From contig NC_092012.1 of NCBI RefSeq assembly GCF_042242105.1, forward strand, positions 17,000,543 through 17,064,542: a stretch of DNA of 64,000 nucleotides. Reading direction: 5' to 3'. The notes beneath the pieces are model-generated. The model made no database searches. It was given only the letters and a program-made list of their open reading frames with translations, and had not been told where the DNA came from. Numbering within the stretch: the stretch's first letter is position 1; each line of letters starts with the position of its first letter. This DNA comes from Pempheris klunzingeri (lineage: Eukaryota; Chordata; Actinopteri; Acropomatiformes; Pempheridae). The translations under genes and the position numbers were made by a program. This document shows, in pieces, positions 1-14,494 of this stretch.

Positions 1-1867
1 TAAAAACACCGCAAGCAGTGCAAAAGCAAAGGGCAAATGGAGGCGAACTGCAGTCACAAAAACAATGCTGAATTTCACCCATTTTTATAAACGACCTCTT
101 TCTGGACATATTTCTGTGAAATCACTCTAACTGTCACAACACAGCTGACTCCCAGCGGTTGTGACGCCCACCCACAGCTAAATCTGGTCACACAACATCT
201 TGATCATTTGTTAAAAAAAAAATAAAAAATCACAATTATGAACATTATATAAAAACAAAGGGCTACAAAACGCACAGGTTGACAGACTGGCAGATAATAA
301 TTGATATTTATTCATAGTTGATTGGGGGGGGGGTAGCATGTTGCTTGTAAAAACCCATAAATAAATATATGTAAAATAGATGCAACAGAGCGCTCGATCC
401 ACCCCCACCAGCCCTACCCTCTTTGCTGTGTGGATGTCGGGTCATGATGTGAACTGCGCTCTGGTGTGCTGTGAGTCTAGTGTGAAGCCACGGCTGGAGC
501 TGTGTGACTCTGTGAGGGTTACAATAATCATCCTGCAGCACGCCACATTCATTTACTCACAGGACATAAAAGTAGTGGTCCTATGTTTGCTGACATGGAA
601 GTCATTTTAGCATATTTGATAGTATTCTCTTCATATATATGTATTCAGAAAATCAACCAATAAAGGAAAACGAGGCAAAGTTCAGATGGAAAAAAAAATC
701 ACCCAATGCAGCATGGCTTTGGTTTGGGTTGTTCATTTGTTGTAGCACTTCAGAGCGTACTCCAGTTCACAGTGATGAATTTCTCACCATTTAGTTTCTC
801 CTCACAAATAGCAAGGCTGTTCTGCTTATGTGTGCACCTTGGTAAAATGAAGTGAAATGAAGTGAGGAGACAGTTCCAGGTCTGTGTTTCAGTGTTTTCA
901 TTTGGAGTAGCAGTATTGTTCTGGGCATGTCAGACACCATGCCTCCAATCCAATAAGCGCTTCCACTTTACGCAGTGACTCCACAGGTGAGAAAGTAGGC
1001 GGTATTTAAACTTATCTCTTCAGCTCTTTTTTTATTCTCACACAACTACGTCTGTCTGTCTATTTTTGTGTGTACAACTGAGTGCCTTTAAAGAGAGACC
1101 GTCTGGCAGAGTGTGCCCTTATCTCCAGTTGTTCGATTCATTGCATCTCACCCTTCTCCATGATGGCAGGCTTTTCACCCCCGCCTTCGAGTGTGGCCAT
1201 TTGGAACTGTTATACTTTAAATGTGTTCAGACACCCATTCGTACACACCAATTCGTTTGAAGCATACTGAACCCAACGTCCTCACACACCATCCCTGAGT
1301 GAGTAAGTGAGTGACCACCATTGGCGAGAAAGTGTCCAGCCAAGGTCTGTGCTTTGGCAAAAAACATCTACACCTACTGTAGCTTCCCCTTCCACTTCAG
1401 CATCAATTTTACGGTATAACTGCCATTTTCATTTGTCGGTCCAGCTTCCCTCTGTCATTTGTCGGCTTTCTCTCTGCATGGATGCGCAGACGATGCACCG
1501 TCTGCAGTCCATTCCTGGGAGAGATGTCGGGGGCTCTACTGTAGGTAAAGGTCAGTGCAGTCAGAGGTGGATGGTACTGCTGGGGAAAAGGTCACTCTGT
1601 GCAGAGAAGGGAGGCGAATGCATCTGCTGGTTTCAGGGCCAGTGCCAAAGCCTTTGAGACAGCAAAGAACAACTGAAGAAGACAGGGTGGATAGAGAGAG
1701 AGAGGGGTATGAAGAAAGGAGGGAGAGGGTGATATAGTTTCTGTAGACATGATGTTCTGTGGAGAAAGGTCATGAGTCAGCAGTGGTGACACCAAGAGCT
1801 CAGGGCATGATTGCAAGAGTCACCACGATCTCACAACTGAGAAAATAAAGCTATTTTTCTAACCATT

Positions 1868-1871
<4 letters not shown>

Positions 1872-1907
<36 letters not shown>
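1872..1907. repeat. (TG)n microsatellite
   Basis: An uninterrupted run of about 18 TG dinucleotides. It produces spurious Cys-Val open frames on the + strand. Confidence 0.97.
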
Positions 1908-2532
1908 GGCTTATATCTGTATATTCTGTGTGCATTACCAAGCCAGATGAGTTATCTCTCCTGTCCTGCAAGGCTTATCACTTTACAGGGGTTGGTCCCT
2001 CTGCTAATGAAGTCATCTTCTCTATGCTTGCCCCTATTCTGCACTGGGAGGAGAAGAGTAGGGGAAGCAGGAGGGAGAGGAAGAAAAGGAGGCATGAATA
2101 AGGATAAATTCAAAAGGGTGAAAGATGCACTGTTTAATACAAAGTAACAACAGTAGAGAGGACCAATGTGAAACAATTGAAAGGTAGATGAGTAGATAGG
2201 AGAGAAAATGCAGAGCGAGAAAGAAATAACAACAGCCAGCGAGAGTGAGGGGTGAAGAAAGCAAAGGAGGGAAAGCAAGTGAGCACTGCACTGCGTGTCA
2301 TTGGCCCCCTGGCGTGAACAATCCATCTCAAATTGATCTTCCAGCTCGGCCCAGCAGGGCATTCTGAATCAATCTCAAATTGATCTCTGTGCCAGAGGTC
2401 GGGAAAACTAGCAGTGGAGCTTATCAGAAATATAGTGGTGCTGGGAGGATCTGACAGGGAAACTTATCACACTGCACAACAGGAAATGGGCTCTGAGCCC
2501 CCGGGGCAGCAAGAGGACGAGCCTGCTCCCTG

Positions 2533-2568
2533 TACACACATACACACACATACACACACACACACACT
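2533..2568. repeat. (AC)n microsatellite with TAC interruptions
   Basis: AC dinucleotides interrupted twice by T, followed by a short CT run. Confidence 0.93.
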
Positions 2569-5500
2569 CTCTCTCAGAAGCACACACAGATTCAATGTCT
2601 GCGCGTACCCAACACAACCATACGCTAACACATGCTCCACAGTGTTCAGCACAGTATGGAGAGGGTATACTGTGCATCTGTACACACCTTGAGGCTACCT
2701 CAAAAAATAAAAAGTTTGTCAGAGCACAATATGTCAATATATTTTAAGTTAGACAGGTAAGATTTGACGCCTGGAGGTCTTAATGACTTATAACACATTT
2801 AATGTGTCCTCAGCAAAGCTGTGTGAAAGGCCTGAGGAAAGACAATCAATACTGCCTTGCTTTTAGACGGTCAGTCAGCTTAGGGGAGCTACCTGCCTCT
2901 CCAGGCCCAGTAAAAAATAAAACCATATAAGCAATTGTTCAAAAGTGGCTTCCACCTCGCAGTATCTCTGAAAACACTTAGAAAATCCAGTCCAGGAGTG
3001 TAGCACCTCTTCACACACATGCCACAGCCGCCACAGCACAATGATGGTGTACACAGTACAAAGTTATGAGCTAATGAAAAATGGCAGGTGATATTTGATA
3101 ACTTTTGTAGACTGCTGTTATTACCGTCTAGTGGCCAGTGTTGCCTTTCATTTTTCTAAGGGACTCTGCCATGTCTCACTTTTCATTGCTGTTTGGGTCC
3201 ACAGATTGAAGCCGACAGCAACTTTACAGAGCACGACCAGAGACCAGAAGACACAGAAAACTAACTCAAAGTTAATTTTGATCACACAGCAGGCTGCAGA
3301 ATGACACAGAGATAGGGCGAGGGGAGTAATACAGGCAATGAGAGACTGAGAAGGGAGTGCAGTGAAAAAAATAAGTGGGGAGGGGTGTCTTTGAGCATGT
3401 CAGCGTTTGGGAGGCAGAGGGAGAGCCCTTTCTGTGGCCTGGACTGGAAAAGCTCTCTGTCAGCACAGCGGGGTAATGGGGGTTAGCAGGGTGGATAGAG
3501 GGAGTGAAGATGAGTGTGTGAGTATATAAAAACAGTGTGAGCGTGTGGGTACAAGTGGCCGCAGGTCCAAGGAGTATTCAGTCAGTGACCCCTAATGTCT
3601 CTCCGGACTGCAGTGAAATAACCAAACACATACATGCATGCATGCACATACCAAATAATGGTCACTCTCTTAGAAACGCACATTTTGTGAATTTAGTACG
3701 AATGGTTTCTTTCAGGCTGTTCAGCAAAAAAATCCCATAGGAAGTGGAAAGCAGCAACTGCCACAATACAAAGACAGACGCTGTTTTAAAGACGGATCAT
3801 TACATGGACACCCTGTTGTGGCTCAGCTTTCCTCTGCCCGGCGCAAAAGCACCAACCTATGCTAATTAATGCTTCAGCAAAAACAAGCCAGACCTTTTTT
3901 TTTAAACCTTTGGCCTCCATGAGGGACACACATACACACACACACACCTCAAAGTCACCTCCCTGCAGCTTTACACTCCATTTGTTCTTTCAGTCTCACC
4001 TGTGATACCCACTGATGAATGTCCTTCAAATACCACACTCACACACCTGCCCCCGTTATTATGAAGACCTTCCACTGTCGACTAAACTCAACACAGAACA
4101 AAGCAGTCATTAATATCACGAGTAATGCTGACTTTTCCCACTATGACAGTTCAAAATGTCTGCTCTAAAAAGGGTCTATTCCTTTACCCCAGACCTTCAC
4201 CATCACCACTACATAGGGTGGACGAGGGCAGTATGGATAAAATCCTCTATGACAGCATATGTAAATTAATTTATATCATATCAGTAAATACTGAGAAACT
4301 GGGTAAAGGGACCCCTACCTGAGTGCAAAATGTCTTGTGACTCCAGATGGCGCTGTGAGAAGTCTGATAAATGTCCTCGAGTCATGTCATTTGAGTTAAC
4401 ACCTATTTCAAAATGTAGAAAATAAGGCTGTAGTTTGAAGGTTTGTTCATAACGCTGAAATTAAAATTTTAGTATCAGGTTATAATTAATGTTAAATTGG
4501 CCTGGTGTATTTCTGCACAGCTAGCACCGAAGTTAGCTACCAAAACGCGGCTAACATGTTGATACTTCAGGTGTAGATGATTCAGCTCTGAGCACAAAGT
4601 AAGCTTTAGATGCTCTCAACAAAGTTGTTACTTAAAAAAAAATTTAAAAAAAAAGGTTTTATTCCAGATATTGTTTGTAAAGTCGTTCAATTTTAATCCA
4701 GTGAATAACTTTAGCAAATGTAAATAAATGATGTTAGAGCGCCAGTAAAAAAATCTGGAAGGGTAAAGTTAGACAGAAGAGTTCACCCAACATCTGTAGC
4801 GTGCTACACATCTGTGCACGAGGCTACATTAGCCATTGCTAGCATCACACACCCAGATCTAACGTGTGTCATGTTTTGACAAGGAAGAAAAATGTGTGGG
4901 ATAAAAAAGATGATGTCTGGTTCTGCTGCATCGATTTTATTTTATTTTTTTCAAACTTTGTTTCTGCTTTTTATAGCTAGTCCAACATTGTTTCAGGGGT
5001 GCAATGCTAAATCAGTGGATAATTCTTAATGGATAAAATAACCACGCAAGAATGTGTGACAAAAGTACTCCATCATGCAAAAATCTTGTCTGACAGTTTA
5101 AAGTTCATGTTTTCCAATAGTACACAATTACTAAATGGGTATGCATCATCATATTTATTATCTTTGAATGTATGGAATAGTAACCATTTTCTACCAAATC
5201 CTCCAGACACTTGGGACACAGTCAATGTGAGCAGTTAGCTCTGCTGCATTACTCTTGGATCTCCTCAAACTTCTGCTCATGGATCAATTTCTGCAATAGC
5301 ACCCCACTGAGTTTTTGTCTGAACTGTACAAACAGAACGTTTTAAAGTTGTACTCACGTCGAACTCCTTCAACACGCCTGTCTCTTCACATTTGATTTCT
5401 CTGCCTCTTTCAATTTCTATCTAAACAAAAGTGAGGCAGATACAGGGAGAGTGTTGACTCAGCATAGCGAATGTTAGCTGAGGTTAAAGTTTTGTCCAGT

Positions 5501-8500
5501 GAGGATCGCAGACTGCAGTCTGAGGTTGACTCAGTAAATGTCAGTCCTGTCGATCACAGTTAAAACCACAGACGCCTCTCGTGAGGGCTTTTCTGAATGG
5601 CAGCTTATTATTTGCCTTAGATTTCCCCTAAATGTTCAGATCCTCTCCTGCTGTCCATGGAGAGAACTGGACTTGTTTGCTCCATGGCTGGATGACAAAG
5701 TCTAACTAGATACAGCCACACACACACACACACACATATGCAATGAGAGCTTTGGTGTATTCGTGACAGTGTCTTGTCTTTTCTACTTTCCTTTTGGTAG
5801 AAAGCGAAGAAGATAATTTTAGCTGTGTGTACCCATGCTGCTTTGCCCTTCATGCAGTTGAGCTGAAATGACTTTTAGCTTTTAATTCTTCAATAATTTC
5901 AGGACAACAGCATAGTTCAGGACATGAAAACGATGCAGGGGCTTGACAGAGTTGAAAAGGCTGCAAGGATTAATTACACCAGACAGCCTCGGGTAACCTT
6001 TTAACTTTGCTCTCTAAGTCGGTTCTGACGGGGATAGTGGCCCCTGTTACTGGAAGCGTCTTGGTATCTGCGCTCCTCATGCTCTGTATGGGTGATGGGT
6101 GGGGGTGGGGAGGGTAGGATCTCTGTGAGTGCCCTGGATGTCACTTGTCACCTTACCGCTGTGTAATGCTGCTAATTACCACTAAATATCCTGAACTCTG
6201 AGATTTCCAATTACCGCTCCCAGCGAGACCCCGAGCTTTTGATGAATGGCAAAGGCCCTCCTGGAGAGAAGCCACACATATACGAAGACGTACACGCACC
6301 GCATCACTAACAGCCAGATGACATATTAACCTGGCTTTGTTTCCAGCTACCTGTCACTCCCTTATATGAGCTCTAAAAACAAGCTTTATTCTAAAAGACC
6401 TTTTCAGAGTTGGTTAAAAAAAACCAAAAAAAACAGTAGCTTCATTTGCTCATTTTATGTGTTGCGTTGCATACAGATGGTCCCAAATCACGCAGAAGAA
6501 TTGGACTCATCCCACTTCAAACTCTCTGCCTCCAGGAGGATTAGGCCACATTGTCGACGCTACTGAGGGGAGCATGTTTCTACAGCACATACACATCGAG
6601 CTAAACCCACACTTATCTACATAACTGGCTGCACATATTTATGGTGAGCAGACATACCTACACCCACATGCTGTGTGCACACACTCACACAGAGATCAAT
6701 ACACACACATAGACATAGTTTATACTGTATGCCTTCCAGTGATTTAAATTCATAGGTTGTAGTCGTAGGCTCTGTGATCTGTTTTTATTTTTAGCCTTGC
6801 TTTGTATTTCTGTGTCAAACAGAGGCCAGCAAAATGCAGCACCTGATCAAACTGGATTATGTGAAGTCTTTTTACTTTGACAACCAAACGTGCACAGTAT
6901 TCATTCATTGAGTCCTGCAAGAGTGCCAAATGAGCAATTAATATAAAAGCTCTCCGGGCTTTTAATCACAGTAAACACCTGTAACACCATCTGATTTGAA
7001 AGGCAGATTATGTTAATCTTTTGTTTAGACAGTCCAAGGCTATTTACAGTGAGCTCCTGTACTCTCCCATTTGTCCTCCTCCATACTGTATCTGCAGCAT
7101 CACTGTGCTTCATCTCATGGATTTGTTTCTTTTCATGTTTTTTTGTGTTGCAAAGCTTCTGTTCAGTATTTGGAACCTCCTCGGTTGCTGTGTGATCAAA
7201 GCCCTTTTGGTGATATTAAGGTTTGATGGTTACGGACTGTCTGCTTTCACCATTGGGAAAACTTTTAAAAACACTGTCTCATGGTCGTGTCAAATAGATG
7301 TTTTTGCACAAATGGACTAACTGTTTCAGTTTTCCATCACTGTTCGGTAGTAGTGCTTTAAACACAAGCAGATCCATGAGACTCACTCATTATTTCTAAC
7401 CCTGACATTCTTTGGCTAATCAAACAGTGACCATACCGTGCTACACCACGCCTCTTCCCTGCCATGGCTGATCCAACAAGCCCGCTGCATCAGTCAGGAA
7501 TGTCCACACCCTGACAGCTGTAGGAGAATCTGACTCATTCCTCCCTCTGCCCCCATCATTCCTTGTCAAACACTACGCTCATCCTTTCTTACTCTCCCTG
7601 TCCCCTCTGCTTTATCCTCTGTCGTTTGAAAGCTCTGGCAAGGTGGCATTGGCTCCTCCTGCCACTTGGGTGTTAGTTTTTCACTGATGAGTACACCTAT
7701 GAGGGGACAAAAGGGATGCACTCTGATGGACAAATGGACCAGAGGCCCAAAGACAGAAAAAATCTTTCTCCCATGAGACACTCTGTATTGAGTCTACTGT
7801 TCCCTGATTTGTGCCTGTCGTGTGATATGTACTGCCGGTTATGCTCCAGCTCTGGTCCTGGCTCCTGTTCAATGCTTTATTGATGCAGTAGCACTCCCCA
7901 GCTCGTCTCTATCACTGCGCTGCCTCTCTGCTCCTCTCTCTGACGGTGTGGCTGCAATCAAACCTAAAGGGCTGTCAGCCATTCAGGGCTACTTAAACTA
8001 AAGTGAGGAAGGATGAGAGCAATCTGACACATAACCCTTATCTATGTAACTCTATTTCTCAGACTGAATAAATTGCTCTCGGGCCATGATTTAACCTTGA
8101 TGCATGTAGGATTTAAATTTATGAGCTCCTTGAGTTACTATTACTCCAGTACCTCTCATGCTCCCGGCCTGTGGCTGTATATCACAACCCTGTAGTACAT
8201 ACAGTACAGTATATCCAAATGATGCAGACCAGTGGGCCAAGCAGTAATGGATGTCAAGGAGCAGATTACATGGTGATGTGTTATTGATCGGCTACTGTCC
8301 TGCATATGTCATTGATTAGAGCAGCAGAGTGTGTGATCGCTGCATGTTTAAGTGGCTTCTCAGGTAATAATACAGATGCTCTTTGTCTAATGCTAATGCT
8401 CCCTCAGGATGAGTTGTAGAAGCTGCCGTGGCGGTGTGCCTGTGGTTTGGGGTTGGAAAATATGGATGAAATCTTCAATAATTGTGTTTGTTCATACTGC

Positions 8501-8978
8501 TGTATCAATCATAATTCATTAGAGAACATTTTTATAGATAACCTGATGGGAATGTCGAATAATGCCACATGGGAAATCCAGGAACTGCATTACAAAAATA
8601 ATGTGCATCCAAAATTTCTATAAAGCAGTCTCACAATGAGATACTGTTTGTCTTTATACATGTGTGTGTTGGTGCATGTAGCTAATATGAAATAATTGGT
8701 GATGATTGTCATATTTTCTGTGGAATAAGCAACATATAATTGATATGGATTCATCTGGAATACTAAGCAGTTTCTATGTGCACAAATTTAAATGAACATG
8801 TGTACTGAATGCCTCTCTGTAAAATGCACGAGTGATGCTTCAGAGGGTAAATTGTGAATGTGAGTAAAATGGAGAGAATAACAGCAATAGTGATTAAATG
8901 AAAGGGAGAGAGGGAGTAGATTAGCTCAGAGTCTGTCCTCAGAGAGAGGCTGAGCGCGAGCTGCCAGCACCCCCTTCA

Positions 8979-9037
8979 CCCCCCCCCCCCCCCCCACCCC
9001 CCCCCCCCCACACACACACACACACACACACGCACAC
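8979..9037. repeat. Compound C-rich tract followed by (CA)n
   Basis: About 30 C residues interrupted by an A, followed directly by a CA dinucleotide run. The minus strand is a G-run that could form quadruplex-like structure; the C count may be unreliable in assembly. Confidence 0.95.
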
Positions 9038-9949
9038 CCATCAAAGCTTCTCTGCTCTCATCTTGATCACACTCACCTTTAACATCCCATGGTCGTTTTT
9101 TTCTTCTCTTTCTCTCTCCGTCTCTCCCCTAATTGTCAATCCATGACCACAGATGTAGTCTGTTCATTTTTTTGATGGGATAAGAAGAAAAATCCGACCG
9201 CACAGTTTTTACACACAGTGATTTCATTTCTTCTTGATTGCGTGCTGTCGTCTGTTTCTCTGCGTAGATGTGGCTTGTATTCCAATGTGTTCTCTCTTGA
9301 TTACTCTGCTTTGTTGTGTTTTTTCTGATATTTTATTGTGGCTTGGGATAGGCATAGTCATGTCGACTAGTAAATGCACTCGTTGTTTGTAGCTGAGTTT
9401 TCGGGTTCTAGTGATGATATTTTACATTTTCCTTGCTGCCAAGGCCACGAGAAATACTTCTCTCTGATTCAACAAGTCTGTCAAATTAAACGACAAAATA
9501 CATCATTTGTCCATTCTCTCCAGAATTCTTCATTTTTATCTTGTATCACTGAACTCCACTTTGTTCATGTTACTACCTCCTTTGACCTTTCATCACAAAA
9601 GATATGGTGCTCTGGGACTCACTACTGTGACTTTAAGGGGCAGTGACACTAAGAGGGAACATTGAAAGGTTTGTTACTAGCACACGTCTGGGCCTGTTAT
9701 TCAGTCATTTCCTGACTTAATGCTAAATCCTCCTAATTTTTTGTACTTTCCAACCCATCAGCATCTCTCTCATTTATCCTCTCGCTGCGTATTTATCTGT
9801 GTTTGCCAAAAATAAAAATAATTGCAAAACCCCAGTTCATTATCTAAGTTGTTGGTCACACAGACAGCAAATGCATGGTCCTCTTTATGTTGCTGCATGG
9901 ACTTGGACACAAGCCCAAACAATCCAGAAATGGTCTTAGCTACCTCACC

Positions 9950-10168
9950 CTATAGTACTACTTGATTGGAAATTACTGGAGTTTTAGATTTAATTCTAAA
10001 CTTCATCGGTAAATAATAGAGAAAGGCCACCACCAGAGTAATGTGCTCCCCGTGCCTTGTCTTTGTTAGAAGATGAGCTGCAGTGTTTTGAACCAGCTGA
10101 AGGCGAACTGCAGCTCCTTGGCTGAGGCAAGCATATAGAGAATTACAGTAATCTAAGCGTGAAGACAC
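9950..10168 (-). mobile_element. LINE reverse-transcriptase C-terminal remnant
   Basis: The minus-strand frame reads SSRLDYCNSLYACL, then RLQLVQNTAAHLLTKTR and a degenerate HITLV...FLYYLPMKFRI stretch. These match the order of motifs at the C-terminal side of the reverse transcriptase in fish L2/Rex/jockey-type non-LTR retrotransposons (SRLDYCN, RLQxVQNxAARL, HITPVLxxLHWLPVxFRI). The frame decays after FRI, so this is a dead fragment. The exact family cannot be fixed without a repeat library. Confidence 0.85.
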
Positions 10169-10887
10169 AAAAGCATGGATTATTTTCTCAGCACTTTAAA
10201 AGAGGGAATATGTCTCATCCTAGATTCATTTCTGAACAGGAGCAAGCATGACTGAAAAAGTTTGTAAATATGGGTGAAAAAATTCCAGCTAAGGAATTAA
10301 GGGACGTAAAAGCACAAGAAAGGAGGCATTTTGCAAGGTCTGATCTTAATTCTCACTCTTTTTTTTCATCTCATCCATTATTTCTGCAGCTGCAGGTTTT
10401 TGCTGTTTTTTATTGGCAAAATGGGAACATATTTCTGAGTTTAGACAATGATCTGGCAAAAAAACTAATTTGAGGGCAGGTTTTTAATCTGAACAACAGC
10501 CTCGTTGGCCCAAACAGACACACCGTGAGCACAGCAACAAACCTGTCTTTGTATACACATTGGAGGTAATGTGACCATTTGTAGACACCTCACTTCCAGT
10601 CTGGCTGCATTTGCTTTTATTATTAATTGTGTGACAACGGGTGAAGTGGGAAAACAACAGATATACTATGGAGCATAATGACGAGTGTATTAACATTATT
10701 TAAAATGCAGACAGCATCCATAAAGTGAGATCTGGGAGCTTTCTCTACACACCTACCTCTCTGAAATGCTAGAATAAGATACACTTGGGTTGATGTATAA
10801 AAAAGTTCATTACAGTTGACCATGCCAAACCCAAGAACAGAAATCAGTGTATGAGTTAGATAATCTGGATTATGGTTGTTTATGAAT

Positions 10888-11056
10888 GGTGTGCTACAAT
10901 AATTCCCTCTGAGGCTTGTGCAGCTTGTCATTTATATAACTTATTTTGTCTCTTTTGTTCATATTGTCAAAATACATTTTTATGCTGATGATACCATTTT
11001 ATCTTGTGTTGCTGATTCTATTCGTTTAGCCATACGATTTTTTTTGGTTAAAGTTG
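10888..11056 (+). mobile_element. LINE reverse-transcriptase YADD remnant
   Basis: Around 10978-10992 the + strand encodes FYADD, the reverse-transcriptase catalytic motif, within IHFYADDTILSCVADSIRLA. About 15 codons before it is IYI followed by a degenerate spacer, as in the family pattern LLFTIYINxL...HFYADDT. Further left a GVLQ with a nearby frame shift resembles GVPQGS. The fragment is short, frameshifted and on the opposite strand to the LINE piece at 9950-10168, so the two are probably separate insertions or a rearranged one. Confidence 0.72.
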
Positions 11057-12364
11057 GTTTCTGAAATAATCCTGGTTTCCAGGTGGTTAGTTTACACTAT
11101 GTGGTGGTGGTATTTGACCATGTCTTTTTTGATTTTACAGGTAGAGGTAGGTTTTTTTTGGGATGGAAACCAAACCAATTCTGGATTATGGTGATATAAT
11201 ATAAAGGTGTGCTGTTTATATTTACTAGTGATGAATCCAATACTCACACCACCATTTTATATAATCCAGAAATCTAGGCCATCCTTCTCCTGCTGTGACT
11301 AGCTGCTGTTTCAGGAATCCTGCAGAACTTTTAGCAAAGATTTTCACCATTAGTACGGTAGAAGAATTTGCAAAGCCGCATAAAAATCACTCACTCCCCT
11401 CTGTTATTTCAAGACCATTCTCAATAATCTTCCAGCACGGCTTCTATCACTTTTAACTAAACCTGCATTCTGTCCTGTCTTAAATCTATACTGCTCAAAG
11501 GAGCACAAGGCAGTCATCAAACAGTCTGTCCTTTACCTAATTCTGAATGCAGTTTTTGGATGAGAGAGAGCACACGATAGGTGCTGAAATTAAGTAGCTG
11601 GAACTAATTCCTTATTTAAGTGTGCTTTGAGGAATGATATGAAATTGTCATTTCATTTTCATTTTATTAATTCCAGGAAATTTTAATTAATTGCACACAT
11701 GGACGGTGACTACAGTATATTTGAATGTATGCACATATGAACGCCTAATTTCATACAGTTGGGAATGTGTATGAACATTACACGTGCCCATGTTTAAAAA
11801 AAGAGATGAATTTGTTATTAGCTACTGCAAAGGACAAAAAAGGACAGTATCAAATTCAAACATTTATCTTCAAAAACATTCAAAGATTCATTTCTTTAGA
11901 TGAAATTCTGCCATTATTTGTACCATAATTGGTATATTGTATCAACTTCAATATTATTTTAGCTGCCTAGTCTGATAACTAAACAAAGAACTGTTGACAA
12001 TGTTATGAATTGATTGTAAAGAAGTGCAAGATAAAAGAGTACAGCAGTTATTATTTATCACCGAAGATGCCACCATAATCAACAAAACAAGAATCTCACA
12101 TAAAATGTCACTTTGATTCATTGTCAGTGAAATTCAAATTGCATCTGTCAAGGCTCCAAGCCAATTGAACTACATGTCGAATAATTCAACTCACACACGC
12201 ACGCACTTACATACACTCACTCACTCACGCGCAGACATACCTTCGAGGTTCTTCCATAAATTCAGCTGCTGTGATGGTTTTCTGCCTTCAGTGGGTGTTG
12301 AGTGTGCATGTTGGAGGAAATCTCAGGGATGCTTTGTTCACAAAAACTCGTCTTTGCCTAATGT

Positions 12365-12550
12365 ACACACATGCACACACACACAGGCACACTCTCGCAC
12401 ATGCACACACGCACACAGGCACGCTGAGGCTGAGATGATTTATAGCCAGCCATGTCTAATGGATTGCTTTGGCACTTGAGAAATTATGAAAAGAAATTAA
12501 TTAGCCTTTAGTGACCCTGCTGTCCATCTGTCTCTCTCTTTCTCTCTGTG

Positions 12551-12583
<33 letters not shown>

Positions 12584-12592
12584 GACACACAC
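12365..12592. repeat. CA and TC/AC simple-repeat cluster
   Basis: Interrupted CA-rich DNA near 12365-12422 and a TC run passing into AC near 12533-12592, separated by ordinary sequence. Confidence 0.88.
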
Positions 12593-13767
12593 AGCAAAAA
12601 GCGCACACACAGTGACCCAGGCACTTGGCTGCTCACTTTGGATATAATTACAGTCTAAATGGGCTGTGCTTACCTGTCAGAGATTTATCGTCACATAATC
12701 ATATTTGTGTCATATGACTACTGTAACATGCTGACATTTTTAATGACCTGACATCATTACAAAATGAATAACCAAATATTTATTATTCAACAGTCAGTGG
12801 TTAAATAACAGCTAATCCATGTCTGCAAGCTATACTGTTATATTAAATTATATTATATTATATTATATTAGATAGAAGCATTTATTTATTAAATGATAAT
12901 TAATACCACTTGATAATGATAAAGATTTAACTTAAATGCAATAATTAATAGTATGTAAATAATAATAATAATAATAGATCAGTAAGAAAGAAATAAGAAG
13001 TAAGAAAGTGCTTCACATTCAAGTGAGATAAACGACCAACAATGGGGGAAAAGGGTAGTCAAGTAGAAGTGAAATAGTTATAAAAAGCATAAAGTACACA
13101 GACTAAAAACTAAAGATTACGAGAAGGCTTTATAAAAACAACTGATTTAATGAATTTTAATTACTCTGTCCACCACAGAGCCTTCCAAACACTACAATGA
13201 CGAAGATAAACCAGTGAACACCGGTGCCAAAGAAGCAAACAGAGAGTGAACAGCAGCTTAGTTCCCCCTCAGTGAGGATTTCAGTGAATAGCTGTTATTT
13301 TCTGTCTCTTCTGGCTGAATTCACTTGGAAAACAGAAAGTTCAACTCATCTGAGGAGCTGAGGAGTTATTGTTTTTTCCCTTGTCCTTTACTTTCTGCCT
13401 CTTGGTGTATCCTTAACCAGTGCATAAAAGGAGAATTTATTGAAATGTTTTTCTTGCTTTTGTGTGCAATGCATAAGAGTGAAGATGCTTCAAGTGGTCT
13501 GACAGAAGGAGCTAAAACAACATCTAGACCTCCTCTATTACAAATAGGATAACAGAAGGCAGTCTTTAAATTGGATTGAAATTACGCTTTCCATTTTTGG
13601 CAAGTGCCCAGTTCAGACGTGAGCACTCGTTATGAATTATTTTGTGCTTTCTTGTCTCCTGAGTTTTGAAAACCAGCTGGTGTAAGACGGAGAGGAGTAA
13701 TGCTGGAGGAGAAATGATTACGGTCCACTCCAAAATAAGTCTACACTTCAGATGTAGACACCCACCA

Positions 13768-13801
13768 ACACACACACATACACACACACACACACACACA
13801 A
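13768..13801. repeat. (CA)n microsatellite
   Basis: A CA run with one TA interruption. It makes a Cys-Val artefact frame on the minus strand. Confidence 0.93.
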
Positions 13802-14427
13802 ACAGAGGTTCAGATGTTTTAGCTTCTCAAAACCCCAGTGATGTTTGTCTGTGTGTACTTGTACACGTGTAATTCTGACTGTGGAGAACTGAGTTTTCTA
13901 CATCTCTTCTCTGAGATGAGCTGCATGACTACAACCAGGAGAATCACCTCCTCCCTGAGCGACAGCTAGGCAGATGGCAAAAGCAGTGGGTGTGTTAGTT
14001 TCCCAAATTATGTTCAAGTGTCCTGAAAATCTCATTTGTGTTTTTTCTAATGTTGCGTCTGAACATGGACTGTTACGTGGACACAAAGCTTGTTTCCGCT
14101 TCCCCCAAGTGGCCAGAAACTGAGGTCAGCGTGGAGAAAGAGAAAGCTTGACGGATGAATGAAAGAATGACAAAAATGGATGGAGGGAGTGAGTCAGCGA
14201 GCGAGACAAAGAGAGACAGAGGGAGGGCGAGCAACATGAAGGGATTATTAGCGACTGTGTGGGGGATTAGAGAGGAATGCTGAGGTCTGACACGCCAGAA
14301 TGTGATCTTGCTTTGGCTTAGTGTCACTTGTCTCTCCTCCACTTTCTCTAGTCTGTTCTGCAGGTACACACCAGCCACTATTCCATATAAGTTCACTCAC
14401 TGTCACATCACTCAACTACATCTGATG

Positions 14428-14453
14428 CTCTCTCTCTCTCTCCCTCACTCACA

Positions 14454-14493
<40 letters not shown>
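14428..14493. repeat. (CT)n-(AC)n compound microsatellite
   Basis: A CT run followed by about 18 AC dinucleotides, some 350 bp upstream of the first RALY-like exon in the window. Confidence 0.95.
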
Positions 14494-14494
<1 letters not shown>

